The notes: generated by a model from the letters alone, not told the origin. 64,000 bases of DNA from Undibacterium_A arcticum (GCF_042660705.1 NZ_JBHSUQ010000001.1); one strand, 5' to 3'; shown: positions 37,566 through 47,128, counted from the stretch's first letter. Program-made: numbers and translations.

Positions 37566-38948
37566 ATGACGCTGTCACATTCGCCAGGCCACCAGGATTT
37601 CCACCAGTTTCTACGCAGTTATCGCGAGTCGCATCCCGACGATGTGTTGACAGTCCAGGAAGAGGTCAGTACCGATCAGGACGCCACCGCTGTTGTCTGG
37701 GAGCTTGCAGCGCAAGGGCGGCATCCGCTGGTCGTGTTCGAGCAAGTCAGAGACCTTGGGGCAACGCTTGTCACCAACATGTTCGCTTCGCGTCAACGAG
37801 TCGGACGGATGCTTGGTGTGGATGCAGCGCGCATTCACGAGGAATATCAGGCGCGCACACGCCAGCTGATGCCACCGCGCTTGGTCAGCACAGGTCCCGT
37901 GCTCGACTCGGTCGAGCAAAGCCGGATCGATCTCGGCACGCTGCCGATCATCAAGCATTTCGCCACTGATCGGGGACCGTACATTACCAACGCCATCATT
38001 ATTGCCGAACACCCCGACACAGGTGTCGGCAATATGAGCTATCACCGCTCGATGTTGCACTCGCCAACCGAGATCGCAACCAGCCTGCATTCGCGCGGGC
38101 ATTTATGGCGTTTGCTGCAAATTGCGATCGAACGTCGCCAACCGATGCCGGTGGCGATGGTGATCGGCGCACACCCGTTGTTCATGCTGGCCGGCGCAGC
38201 GCGTCTGCCGTTTGGCGTCGACGAGCGCCACGTGGCCGGCGGCCTGTTCGGTGAGCCGCTGGAAGTCGTGCGTACACCGAAGTATGGCATCGCCGTGCCG
38301 GCATCAGCCGAGTTTGTGCTGGAAGGCGTGATCGATCCGGATGCGCGGGTCGAAGAAGGACCGTTCGGCGAATTCACCGGTTATTCGTCAGACCGCTCGA
38401 CCAATAATTTGTTGCGCGTGGAGTCTATCCTGCGCCGGCGCGATGCGATTCTGGTCGATGTGGTCGGCGGCAATTCAGCCGAGCATTTAAACCTGGGACG
38501 CATTCCGCGCGAATCGGAGATGGTCGAGAAACTGCGCGAGCGTTTTCCGAGCGTCACCGCGGTCCACTACCCGAGCTCCGGCACCCACTTCCATGCTTAC
38601 GTAGCGGTCAAGCAGATGCGGCCGGGCGAAGCGCGTCAAGTGATGCTGGGCTTGCTGGGATGGGACCCTTATCTGAAGACGGTCATTGCGGTCGATGCGG
38701 ATGTTGACGTGACGCGCGACGAAGAGGTGCTGTGGGCGGTAGCTACGCATTTGCAGCCGCACCTTGATGTGGTGATCATCGATGGCTTGCCGGGTAGCGC
38801 GCTAGATCCATCAGCGTCCGGCGCTGGTACCACTTCGCGCATGGGACTGGATGCAACGCGTGGCCCGAACTTCGATGGCGTGCGCGCTGAAATTGGTTCG
38901 GATGCGATCGCACGGGCAGCGCAGATTCTCGCGCGAGTCCGAGCTTGA
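37566..38948 (+). CDS. UbiD-family prenyl-FMN-dependent decarboxylase
   Basis: Reversible (de)carboxylase of aromatic, heteroaromatic or unsaturated acids, 460 residues. Family blocks include HPLVVFEQV, GNMSYHRSMLHSPTEIA by segments, PVAMVIGAHPLFMLAGAARLPFG, EGPFGEFTGYSS and VEEGPFGEF. It needs prenyl-FMN, which the UbiX-like protein at 24.3 kb could make. It is not likely to be the ubiquinone-pathway enzyme, because it sits in a catabolic operon between amidohydrolases and an AMDase-like gene. The acid it acts on is unknown. Confidence 0.9.
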   Translation: MTLSHSPGHQDFHQFLRSYRESHPDDVLTVQEEVSTDQDATAVVWELAAQGRHPLVVFEQVRDLGATLVTNMFASRQRVGRMLGVDAARIHEEYQARTRQLMPPRLVSTGPVLDSVEQSRIDLGTLPIIKHFATDRGPYITNAIIIAEHPDTGVGNMSYHRSMLHSPTEIATSLHSRGHLWRLLQIAIERRQPMPVAMVIGAHPLFMLAGAARLPFGVDERHVAGGLFGEPLEVVRTPKYGIAVPASAEFVLEGVIDPDARVEEGPFGEFTGYSSDRSTNNLLRVESILRRRDAILVDVVGGNSAEHLNLGRIPRESEMVEKLRERFPSVTAVHYPSSGTHFHAYVAVKQMRPGEARQVMLGLLGWDPYLKTVIAVDADVDVTRDEEVLWAVATHLQPHLDVVIIDGLPGSALDPSASGAGTTSRMGLDATRGPNFDGVRAEIGSDAIARAAQILARVRA

Positions 38949-39030
38949 TTGCTGACGAGAAAAAATTCCGGTGTGATTACGCGCATTGCACATCATAACC
39001 ATTTTGCAAAATTATTCATGGAGTATTTAA

Positions 39031-39759
39031 ATGACAAAACGCATTCTGCTTGGCATGTTGACCCCTTCGTCCAATACCGCGTTGGAACCGATCACGAGTG
39101 CCATGATCCATGGCCTGCCTGGGGTCTCGGCCCACTTTTCGCGCTTCACCGTGACTGAAATCTCGCTGCGCGACCAGGCGCTCGGCCAGTTCGACGACAG
39201 CAAGATCATCGCGGCAGCCAAGCTGCTGGCCGATGCCAAGGTCGACGTGATTGGCTGGAGCGGCACGTCGTCCGGTTGGCTCGGCTTTGAAGCAGATCAA
39301 CGGTTATGCCAGCGCATCACTGAGGCGACCGGGATTCCGGCGACCACATCGGTACTCGCGTTAAACGAAATTATGGAAAAAACAGATGCAAATGATTTCG
39401 GCCTTGTCACTCCTTACCTTGACAATGTTCAAGAAAAAATTGTTGCCAACTATGGTCGCTCCGGTTTCAACTGTGTCGCCGAGCGTCACCTGAATCTGCA
39501 TGTGAATTTTTCTTTTTCGGAAGTGACGGAAGATCAGATTCGCGACATGGTGCGCGATGTGGCAAAACAAAAACCGAAAGCGATTTCAACTTTTTGTACC
39601 AATTTGAAAGCAGCGCATCTGGTGCCGGAGCTGGAAGAGGAAATTGGCGTACCCATCTACGATACGATCTCGACCGTGGTGTGGAAATCATTGCGCATGG
39701 CCGGCTACGACACCCGTCAACTGACAGGCTGGGGGCGTTTGTTTCAGGAAGTCGCATAA
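39031..39759 (+). CDS. Maleate isomerase / arylmalonate decarboxylase superfamily enzyme
   Basis: Asp/Glu-racemase fold of 242 residues. It has LGMLTPSSNTALEP and VHFSRF-like AHFSRFTVTEISL as in maleate isomerases. Only one of the two catalytic cysteines is present: FCTNLKA carries the second, but the first position reads SGTSSGW with no Cys, as in arylmalonate decarboxylases (GTS). The C-terminal AGYDTRQLTGWGRLF also resembles those. A cofactor-free decarboxylase or an isomerase without racemase ability is therefore likely. It closes the riboswitch-led operon. Confidence 0.82.
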   Translation: MTKRILLGMLTPSSNTALEPITSAMIHGLPGVSAHFSRFTVTEISLRDQALGQFDDSKIIAAAKLLADAKVDVIGWSGTSSGWLGFEADQRLCQRITEATGIPATTSVLALNEIMEKTDANDFGLVTPYLDNVQEKIVANYGRSGFNCVAERHLNLHVNFSFSEVTEDQIRDMVRDVAKQKPKAISTFCTNLKAAHLVPELEEEIGVPIYDTISTVVWKSLRMAGYDTRQLTGWGRLFQEVA

Positions 39760-39829
39760 CAGCCGGGTAGGGTGGGCACAAGGTGCCCACGCGGTCATCG
39801 ATATCTTCGTTATCAATTTATATTGTGTA

Positions 39830-40003
39830 GGAGCCTGCCGGACTTAGGGCTAGGCGCCCCCTAAGAATCGGCTGCAAAAGCGCCTGAGCGGTCTATATTT
39901 CATTGATTTTTGGTCAATAGTCCCGCTATGACACAAAAAATCAGCAAAATCTGTCCTCGCTCAGCCACTCTTTCGCTTCGACTCCCTAAGTCCGACAGGC
40001 TCC
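39830..40003. mobile_element. MITE-like element with 20-bp terminal inverted repeats
   Basis: GGAGCCTGCCGGACTTAGGG at 39830-39849 is matched, inverted, at 39984-40003 with one difference. Subterminal CTGAGCG blocks also pair up. The 174-base element has no ORF. The ends resemble those of larger IS elements from memory (IS1182/IS5-like), which I could not confirm. No clear target duplication is seen. Confidence 0.7.
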
Positions 40004-40016
40004 TTGCAGATCAAAC

Positions 40017-40352
40017 TCACACGCCTACTTCGATGGCCTGGATTGCCGCCCAATCGACCTTGGGCGCCACGCAAGCACCGCGTGCAATGATGGTCTCGTA
40101 GCAGCGCGCCTTGGTGGTTTGGATCGCATCAATCAAAAAGTCGGCATCGTAGGCTTTAAGCAGATGCGGCTGATTCGTTTGCAGATAAATGCGGATGCGC
40201 TCTTTCTCGCATGCGTTGCGCCGCAGCGCATGGTAGGTATCGGCGTCCCAGTGCCATCTCAGGCCGAGTTCGTAAAATGCAGCGTTATAGGCGCTCAGAT
40301 GAAATTCTTCTGTCGCGTACGCAGAATGTCTATCAATTATGTCATTCGACAT
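40017..40352 (-). CDS. Hypothetical protein
   Basis: A 111-residue minus-strand protein starting MSNDIIDRHSAYATEEFHL, rich in aromatic residues (YNAAFYELGLRWHWDADTYHAL) and with a C-terminal AKVDWAAIQAIEVGV-like tail (APKVDWAAIQAIE). ATGGAAAG lies just upstream of its start. Composition and length look like a genuine soluble protein, and I have a weak impression of a conserved Burkholderiales hypothetical. It is in frame with the broken esterase upstream, so a longer fusion ORF is apparent, but the internal ATG is the better start. Confidence 0.6.
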   Translation of the reverse strand: MSNDIIDRHSAYATEEFHLSAYNAAFYELGLRWHWDADTYHALRRNACEKERIRIYLQTNQPHLLKAYDADFLIDAIQTTKARCYETIIARGACVAPKVDWAAIQAIEVGV

Positions 40353-40934
40353 GGCAGCTTTCCATCCAAATTTATACTTCGCAGCGGGAAGTGTGCCGGC
40401 AGCGCAACCCGCGCTGGCGGTGGTACGCCGCCGATAGAGTGACCGAAAATGCCTTGCTGTGCGGGATCTACGCGGAAGTGTGACGCGACAAGTTGAGGCA
40501 ACTCCCTGGTCACGTAGCTGTACATCTTGAAATGGGTGGACCAAGGTAACTCGGTAGCATCCACATAAACTCGCGCCAAGACCGAAAGTCCAGTCGTCCG
40601 CCTCACCCGCAATGTTCGCGGTCCGCGGACTCGTGTCTGGCGAAACGAGCGCCAGTCCCAGTGTCGCGGCCAACGCCGCAGCCTGGCCTTTTGCGAAGAA
40701 CGTTTCTTCGGTACATGTGAGGCCTGCGAGATAGTAGAGCACCGGCACGCGACGGTATGCAGCCTGCGGCGGAAGATAAATTCCAAATCGCATGGGCAGG
40801 CCGATTTTTTCTGAGGAATGCTTGAGAAAGACCTGAACTCCGCCATGGCAGGCGCTGGTTGAGATAACTTCAAGGTTCGCGTGATTCTCGTCTGAAAAAG
40901 AACGGGTCAGGTAAGGTTCGAGTAAAGAAAGCAT
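40353..40934 (-). pseudogene. S-formylglutathione hydrolase (esterase D family), frameshifted and C-terminally truncated
   Basis: Formaldehyde-detoxification serine hydrolase. Recognisable blocks on the minus strand are ACHGGVQVFLKHSSEKIGLPM by segments, VPVLYYLAGLTCTEETF, LALVSPDTSPRTANIAGEA and DDWTFGLGA. After a one-base loss near 40568 the text goes on YVDATELPWSTHFKMYSYVTREL and QGIFGHSIGG, which holds the nucleophile. After GHSIGG the family sequence ends and the remaining third, with the catalytic Asp and His, is missing. It cannot be active as written. Confidence 0.82.
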
Positions 40935-41049
40935 GATTGAGTTGTATTTTGACTGCAAAAAAAACCGGGCCACTGCATCGCAGTCGCCCGGCAAACCGTT
41001 AACCTCCAAGATCGTCATCTCGCACGACACCATGCGCGCGGGTGAATCA

Positions 41050-41250
41050 GAGAGCCCATCCGCTGCGACGAATGGCGTGCGCTGCGATGCACCGGTAACT
41101 TTACTGCTGTTATTGCCGTACTTATTTTTCCAATACTCCAACCCGAATCCCACTCGAACAAGTCCCTTATCACTGGCGAGCCCCGATATCGAACATGATC
41201 TTCGGATGAATCAGCAGCGCCGCCTTCGTGTTCGCACCAAAATTACGGCA
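41050..41250 (-). pseudogene. C-terminal scrap of a second Tsx-like outer-membrane protein
   Basis: Minus-strand translations read FGANTKAALLIHPKIMFDIGA and, in another frame, GFGLEYWKNKYGNNSSKVTG. The latter aligns with GLEYQYWHNKFGNPSSV of the full-length channel immediately upstream (41315-42151). It seems to be the tail of a former tandem paralog. Confidence 0.55.
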
Positions 41251-41314
41251 ACCTCGGTACCGACAAAGAACATGCAGTCGGCGTGGCGCCGATGACGGTG
41301 CGTGCGCTTGTGCG

Positions 41315-42151
41315 TCAGAAGTGGTATTCGATGCGTGCCATCGGTGTTTTGGCGAGGGAGCCGGGCACGGACGACGGATTGCCGAACTTGTTATGCCAGT
41401 ATTGATACTCGAGGCCGGCCCGCAGCGTGTTTCTGCCGAGGCCCAGAGGTGTGCCAAGGTCGTACATCACCTGCGCATCGATATTCAGTTCCGGAGCGGT
41501 ATCGCCGCCGAATTCGTTCCGCCCCTTGGCGGCAATGTAGTTCATGTAACCTTCGAAAGCTAGGCCAGTGGAACTGATTGGGATGCCCCATGCCGCATTG
41601 AGCATCGGGTGCAGGTCGTAGGTGTAGCGGCTGGATATGCCAACCGGCCGGTTGCTTTCATGCATCAACAGCAGACTGATATTCAGAAAGCCCGGCACGT
41701 CCATCATTAACGTTGGCCCTAACAGCAGCATGCGCTTTTTCGATGCATAACCGGTGTCGCTCTTGGTGTTCCAGTCGAACCCGGCTGTCAGGCCAAGGCC
41801 GCGAACCGGGCCGAAGGCGAGGTTTTTTCCGGAAATTTTCCCCATATCCAGGGTGTGGCGATAAACGACATAGGCTTCCTGCGCGTTGTCGTCCTTGCTG
41901 TCGGATTGCAGCAAGTCCACGTTGAAATAGTTCGAGCCATATTTGTAGCCGCTAGCGTGAGTCAGGTTGAAAATGTTCTTCGTAATGTCCTGCCCGTTGA
42001 ACGGTTCGGCAAAGTGGGTGCCGTAGCGATAGCCGATCGATGTATCACTCCAGTCGGCTGCACCGGCCGGCTGGATACTGGCCAGTGCAGTTACTCCTGT
42101 CAGTACGCAGGATACGAGCTTGCCCATTTTTATTGCCACTTGCTTTGCCAT
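41315..42151 (-). CDS. Tsx-like nucleoside-specific outer-membrane channel
   Basis: Outer-membrane beta-barrel of 278 residues. The signal peptide (LVSCVLTGVTALASIQPAGA, then ADWSDTSIGYRYG) is clear. The repeated amphipathic strands, NYFNVDLLQSDSKDDNAQEAYVVYR by segments, and the terminal RIEYHF with a final Phe fit the Channel_Tsx/outer envelope protein group. Such channels pass nucleosides and bases. The start is at 42151 behind GGAGATCAGC. Two TGGTATACCA-type palindromes lie upstream at 42255-42285. It follows the xanthine-dehydrogenase genes on the same strand and suits purine import. Confidence 0.85.
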   Translation of the reverse strand: MAKQVAIKMGKLVSCVLTGVTALASIQPAGAADWSDTSIGYRYGTHFAEPFNGQDITKNIFNLTHASGYKYGSNYFNVDLLQSDSKDDNAQEAYVVYRHTLDMGKISGKNLAFGPVRGLGLTAGFDWNTKSDTGYASKKRMLLLGPTLMMDVPGFLNISLLLMHESNRPVGISSRYTYDLHPMLNAAWGIPISSTGLAFEGYMNYIAAKGRNEFGGDTAPELNIDAQVMYDLGTPLGLGRNTLRAGLEYQYWHNKFGNPSSVPGSLAKTPMARIEYHF

Positions 42152-42254
42152 GATGCTGATCTCCAAAAGAGAAGTTGATAATCAAAAAAGAATTAAGGAG
42201 CGACGTTTTAACCGGTTGCGGCAAGGCTTGCCATGTATCGAAAGTCAATATAAA

Positions 42255-42285
42255 TGGTATTCCAAATTAAAATAATGGTATACCA
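42255..42285. promoter_or_regulatory. Twin palindromic operators, GntR-type
   Basis: TGGTATTCCA (42255-42264) and the perfect TGGTATACCA (42276-42285) are spaced 21 bases start to start, two helical turns. The pattern matches FadR/UxuR-like GntR operators. They lie between the xdh genes and the Tsx-like gene, about 105 bases before its start. No GntR gene is in the window. Confidence 0.5.
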
Positions 42286-42315
42286 AAAATATTTTAGATC
42301 GAAGATTATCAGATG

Positions 42316-44603
42316 TTACTGGCGCACTTCCTGTTCCGCTTTTTGCCTCAGCGCCTGCAACACTTGCTCCGGCTTGATCGGGTAGTGGCGGAAGCGCACG
42401 CCGATGGCGTCATACACGGCGTTGGCGATGGCCGGGCCAATGGCGACGATCGGGTCCTCGCCAACACCTTTGGCACCGAAGGGCCCGCCAGGATCGGGCG
42501 CAGTCTCCAGGATGACGGTGTGGATCGGCGGCATGTCCATCGATAGCGGCATTTTGTAATCGACAAAGTTGGCATTCAGCGAACGCCCGGTGCGCATGTC
42601 GATCTGGTAGTCCTCATACAGCGTATGTCCGATGCCTTGCTGGATGCCACCCTCGATCTGGCCCGCTGCCGCGACCGGATGAATGACCTTGCCGATTTCA
42701 TGCACGGGGATCACCTGGGCCACGGTGATGTATCCGGTCTCGATGTCCACCTGGACCTCGACGAAGTGGGCCGCAAACGAGTACGACTTGGTCGGATGAT
42801 AGGTGGCCGTGCCGACGAACTGCGCGGCCGGGATGCCCTTTTTGGGGCTCACTGCTTCGCGCACCGTCATACTACGCGGGTGAACGCCGCGTACCGTAAT
42901 CTCGCCCTGACTGACTTCAAGATCCTCCGGTGCCGCATCGAGTTGTTCCGCGGCGCGCTTAAGCAGCTGCGACTTGACAGAGCTGGCGGCCATCTGTGCG
43001 GCGCGCCCGCCCATATAGGTGGTGTGGCTGGCAAAGGCGCCAATGTCCCAGGGCACGACATCGGTGTCGCCATGCACCACCGCCACGTCTTCGAATTTCA
43101 CGCCCAGCTCTTCGGCCACAATCTGGGCCAGCGCGGTATGTGCACCGGTGCCCAAGCCAGCGGTTCCGGTGAGTAGCACCACGGTGCCATCCTCGTTCAT
43201 TTTAACGATGGCGTTGCCTTGCTCCTTGATGCCTGGATAGGCGCTGCTGCCATGCATCTCACAGCCGATACCCCAGCCGCCGCGCATCGGCCCGTCGGTT
43301 TTGCGGGTACGCTGGCGCAGTGCGGCCCAGTCCGTCAGTTGCCGGCCCGTGGTGATGCAATCTTCTAGGCCATGGCCGATAAGCGGATGGTTGGAAGGCG
43401 CGATGTCGCCTTCGCGCACGGCGTTCTTCAGCTTGAGTTCAAGCGGGTCGATGCCGAGCTGAACGGCTGCCTCATCCATCTGGATATCGAGCGCGTAGTA
43501 GGTTTGCACCACACCGTAGCCACGGAACGCACCGGCGATTGGGCTGTTGGTGTAGACGCAACGGCCTTCGAGAAGAATGTTGTCGCAGCGATAGAGTGAC
43601 AATAGCGCCGAGGTTCCGACGATGGTGACGCCGGGGCCGTGCGATCCATACGCGCCGGAGTTGAAGACCACGCGCGCTTGCCGTGCCGTGATGGTGCCGT
43701 CTTTCTTGAAGCCCTGCTTGAGCCATACTTTGGCCGGATGGCGCGAACGGCCGCCGAGAAAGGTCTCCTCGCGGCTGTACTCCATGCGCACCGGTCGCCT
43801 GGTTTCTTTGGCCAGCAGCGCGCACAGGAATTCATGTTGAAACAGATCTTGTTTGGCGCCGAAGCCACCACCCATGTGGTCTACCAGCACACGCACTTTG
43901 TGCAGCGGCAACCCCAGCACCTCGGCCATGATGCCGCGCACCATGAACGCGGTCTGGGTTGAAATCCACACCGTTAAATTGCCGTTGCCATCCCACTGGC
44001 AGGCGCAGACGTTGGGTTCCATATAGGCAGGCGTCGGGCGTCCGCCTTCGTATTCGCCCTCGATGATGACATCGGCCTCGGCAAATCCCTTCTCCACATC
44101 GCCGCGCGTAACTGCACCGGGTTGAGAACCAGGTTACCACCGGGTTCCCGGTCATGGATCAGCGGCGCATCCGGGCGCTGTGCATCTTCGACCGTGAACA
44201 CCGCCGGCAGTTCTTCGTACTCGACCTCGATCAGAGCTATCGCTTTTTCTGCGATCTCTTCCGTGACGGCTGCGACTACCGCAATACCTTCTCCCCAGTA
44301 GCGCACCTTGCTGTCGAGGATGTACTGGTCGCAAGTTACTGACGCTGAACGCGGATGCGGCGAGCCGGCATGCAGCACCCGTGGCACGTTTTCGTGGGTG
44401 AGGACCGCCTTGACGCCAGGTAGCGCCAGCGCCTTGCTGACGTCAATGCGCTTGATGTTGGCGTGAGCAACCGTGCTGCGTTTGGTCTTGCCATACAGTA
44501 GGCCGGGCAAGATGATGTCGCCGGCATACTTGGCGTCGCCGGTTACTTTGCCCAGCAAGTCGGTACGCTTGACGCTGTTACCAATGATAGAGTGATTCAT
44601 CAT
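42316..44603 (-). CDS. Xanthine dehydrogenase-type molybdopterin subunit, one frameshift
   Basis: Catalytic Mo subunit of about 762 residues. The N-terminal a/b hammerhead region has KVTGDAKYAGDIILPGLLYGK and EVEYEELPAVF. The Mo-binding domain has STQTAFMVRGIMAEVLGLP, GGGFGAKQD, GAFRGYGVVQ, GTAGLGTGAHTALAQIVAEELG by segments and GVGEDPIVAIGPAIANAV. A base is missing near 44122; restoring it joins NLVLNPVQ to VTRGDVEKGFAEADVI. The start (44603) overlaps the Fe-S subunit stop. The final Glu region VGEDPI is intact. The true substrate may be xanthine/hypoxanthine or another N-heterocycle. Confidence 0.88.
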
Positions 44604-45091
44604 GCTTCCTCTTGCGCTTTGTGGTTCAGCTGGTTGGCGGTCAACGCAATGGCTTCAATGATCTTGGTGTAGCCGGTGCAGCGACAGATGTTGCCCGCGA
44701 TTGCAAACTTGATCTCATCTTCCGTCGGCGTCGGGTTCTCGTCCAGCAGCGCTTTGGCCATGACGATAATGCCGGGCGTGCAGAAGCCACACTGCGCTGC
44801 GCCACATTTCATGAAGTTGTCCTGCAACGGATGCACCTGGTCGCTGGAAGTTTGAATGCCCTCAATCGTCACGATGTTGCAGCCGCGCACCTCGGCTGCC
44901 AGCACCAGGCACGAGTTGACCGGCTTGCCATCCAGGATGACGGTGCACGAACCACACTCGCCGACATCGCAGCCTTTCTTGGTGCCGGTCAGCCCACCCT
45001 CGTTGCGCAGCGCGTCGAGCAGACTGCGGTGCGGTTCGACCGCTAATTCGCACTGCTCTGAGTTAATTTTGACGGGAATAATCTGTTTCAT
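44600..45091 (-). CDS. Xanthine dehydrogenase-type 2Fe-2S subunit
   Basis: Electron-transfer subunit of 163 residues. The plant-ferredoxin-like cluster is GCDVGECGSCTVILDGKPVNSC. The second, helical 2Fe-2S cluster is CGFCTPG with CRCTGY. It overlaps both neighbours by four bases (ATGA), so all three subunits are translationally coupled. The intact gene contrasts with the truncated copy at 21.3 kb. Confidence 0.94.
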   Translation of the reverse strand: MKQIIPVKINSEQCELAVEPHRSLLDALRNEGGLTGTKKGCDVGECGSCTVILDGKPVNSCLVLAAEVRGCNIVTIEGIQTSSDQVHPLQDNFMKCGAAQCGFCTPGIIVMAKALLDENPTPTEDEIKFAIAGNICRCTGYTKIIEAIALTANQLNHKAQEEA

Positions 45092-45951
45092 TGGGCCTCC
45101 TTGATTGCCTGTGCGATCGCTCTTCGTGTCAGTACGCTCACCATCTCCCGCCGGTAGCCGGCGCTGCCGCGCACATCGCTGATCGGTCGCGACTCATCCA
45201 TGGCGGCCAGTGCCGCGGCTGCAATCACCTGGTCGTTGATGGGCTGATCGCGCAACAGGATTTCCGCATGTATCGCCCGCAGTGGCGTTGCTGCCACTGC
45301 GGCAAGCACGATGCGTACTTTGCGGCAGATGTTGCCCTCCATTGTCAGGCTCACTGCGACGCCGACGGTGGCCAGTTCCATCGCAATGCGACGGCCGTGC
45401 TTGATATACACCTTGCCGGTATGCGGCGGCGGTGGCGGGACCATGAGGTGCGTGACGATTTCATCGGAGCCCAGCGCCGTCTTGCCCGGTCCGGTGAAGA
45501 AGTCTTCCAGCGCTACCACACGGTCACCGTCCGGACCGCGAATCTGCAGGGTTGCGCCATCCGCGATCAACGGCGGCAACGTGTCCGCCGAAGGCGACGC
45601 GCGGCAGATGTTGCCTACCACTGTCGCCCGATTGCGAACCTGGATCGACGCGAAGTCGGTCGTGGCGCGACATAAGCCGGCGAAGTGTTGCTGCACGACA
45701 GCGGAGGTCTCGACGGCGCGGGTCGTCGTCAATGCGCCGATGCGCAAACCGGTGCGCTCGTCATAGTCCAGCTCATCCATTCCCGGGATCTTCTTGATGT
45801 TGATGACATGATCGGGCTGGCGGACATGCTCCTTCATCTGGACCAGCAGATCGGTGCCGCCGGCAATCAGGCTCGTTTCTCCTTTGCAGCTCTGCAGCAA
45901 TGCTACGGCGTCATCGAGCGTTACCGGTTCAAAGTATTCAAAATCTCTCAT
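45088..45951 (-). CDS. Xanthine dehydrogenase-type FAD-binding subunit
   Basis: FAD subunit of 287 residues: FEYFEPVTLDDAVALL, the FAD pyrophosphate block AGGTDLLVQMK, RNRATVVGNICRASPSADTLPPLIA by segments and a C-terminal CO_deh_flav_C domain. It is the first gene of the operon. The 257-base gap to the divergent LysR gene should hold the regulated promoter. Confidence 0.94.
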   Translation of the reverse strand: MRDFEYFEPVTLDDAVALLQSCKGETSLIAGGTDLLVQMKEHVRQPDHVINIKKIPGMDELDYDERTGLRIGALTTTRAVETSAVVQQHFAGLCRATTDFASIQVRNRATVVGNICRASPSADTLPPLIADGATLQIRGPDGDRVVALEDFFTGPGKTALGSDEIVTHLMVPPPPPHTGKVYIKHGRRIAMELATVGVAVSLTMEGNICRKVRIVLAAVAATPLRAIHAEILLRDQPINDQVIAAAALAAMDESRPISDVRGSAGYRREMVSVLTRRAIAQAIKEAQ

Positions 45952-46207
45952 CAGTCTTCCTTAAAGATTCATAGAGCCACTGCGGCGCGCATCCGGGATG
46001 AATCTGGGCATGTCGAGCCCCGGGATACGGTCATCGGTCGTGCAGATTGCGCTATTACGAAAAGGCGGTTGTGCTTGCGTAGTACCAATTGGCCGGCCAC
46101 GCATCACACTTGTAGCCGCAACTGCTTGTCTTTCGGACGAGGTAATAATGGTCCTTTCCAAACTATCAGTAAATGGCTATAATTCTATTTATTAATCGTA
46201 TTAGGCT

Positions 46208-47128
46208 ATGAATGATATGAGCAATATGAACGTTTCCCTACGTCAGTTACGTGCATTTATCGCGGTCGCCGCGGAGCAGAACTTCACGCGCGCGGCCGAC
46301 AAGCTGGATTTGTCCCAGTCATCGGTCAGCACGCTGGTTCACGAGCTGGAAGCCAATCTCGGGTTGCGCCTGTTCGACCGCCATACCCGACTATTGCGCA
46401 TCACCCAGGCCGGCGCCGAGCTCTTGCCCTTGATGAAGAAGGCAGTGTCCGATATCGACAGCGTGATCCTCAGCTCGAACGAACTGAAAACTCTGGGGCG
46501 CGGGCGTGTGTCGATTGCGGCATCCTCGGTGCAAGCAGCCTTATTGTTGCCGCGCTTCATTAAGCAGTTTTGTATTGAGTACCCGGACGTCAAGGTGGAG
46601 TTGTATGACGTGGCAGAGCACGAGGTGCCCAAGATGGTGTGCTCGGGCGAAGTCGACTTCGGTATCGGTACAGAATCCGGCAATCGGCTTGATCTCGCGG
46701 CGCACCTGCTGTCGGCAGACGCCTTTGTTGTCGTAATGCGCGCGGACCACGCACTTGCGCGCAAACGCGAGCTTCGCTGGCAGGACTTGGTCGATGTTCC
46801 GCTGATCGGCCCGCGCCAAGGTAACCCGATTCGCGAGCGGCTCGACCGTGCTCTGGCGACCGAGGGAATCGTTCTCTCGCGTACGCATGAAGCATACCTT
46901 CCGCTGACGATGGTCGGGATGGTCGAGGCAGGATTAGGGATAGCCGTTATGAGTACCGCGGTGACTAAACTTGCAACCGGGCTCGGATTGGTGACCCGGA
47001 CGCTTACGAATCCGGTCATCAAACGCGAGGTGTCGCTGCTTTCATGCCGACCGCTCGCTGTCCCCTACGGCGCAGCGCTTCCGCGACTCCTTGGTCCGAA
47101 ACAAACTCGAGATGTCTCAAGACTGACT
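46208..47128 (+). CDS. LysR-family regulator of the xdh operon, late frameshift
   Basis: Divergent from the xdh operon and so its probable regulator. The winged helix is LRAFIAVAAEQNFTRAADKLDLSQSSVSTLVHELE by segments, and the effector domain contains ERLDRALATEGIV and MVEAGLGIAVMST. An extra T in the TTT at 47040-47042 replaces the normal end. Removing it reads LLHADRSLSPTAQRFRDSLVRNK and stops at 47128, giving about 306 residues. As written the frame runs on to 47269 with an unrelated tail. TAAT-N7-ATTA near 46180 is a possible operator. Confidence 0.86.

Noticed and set aside
37566..38948. Housekeeping ubiquinone-biosynthesis UbiD
   Set aside because: It is embedded in a catabolic operon behind an RNA leader, and its length (460) and context fit catabolic UbiD-like enzymes better.
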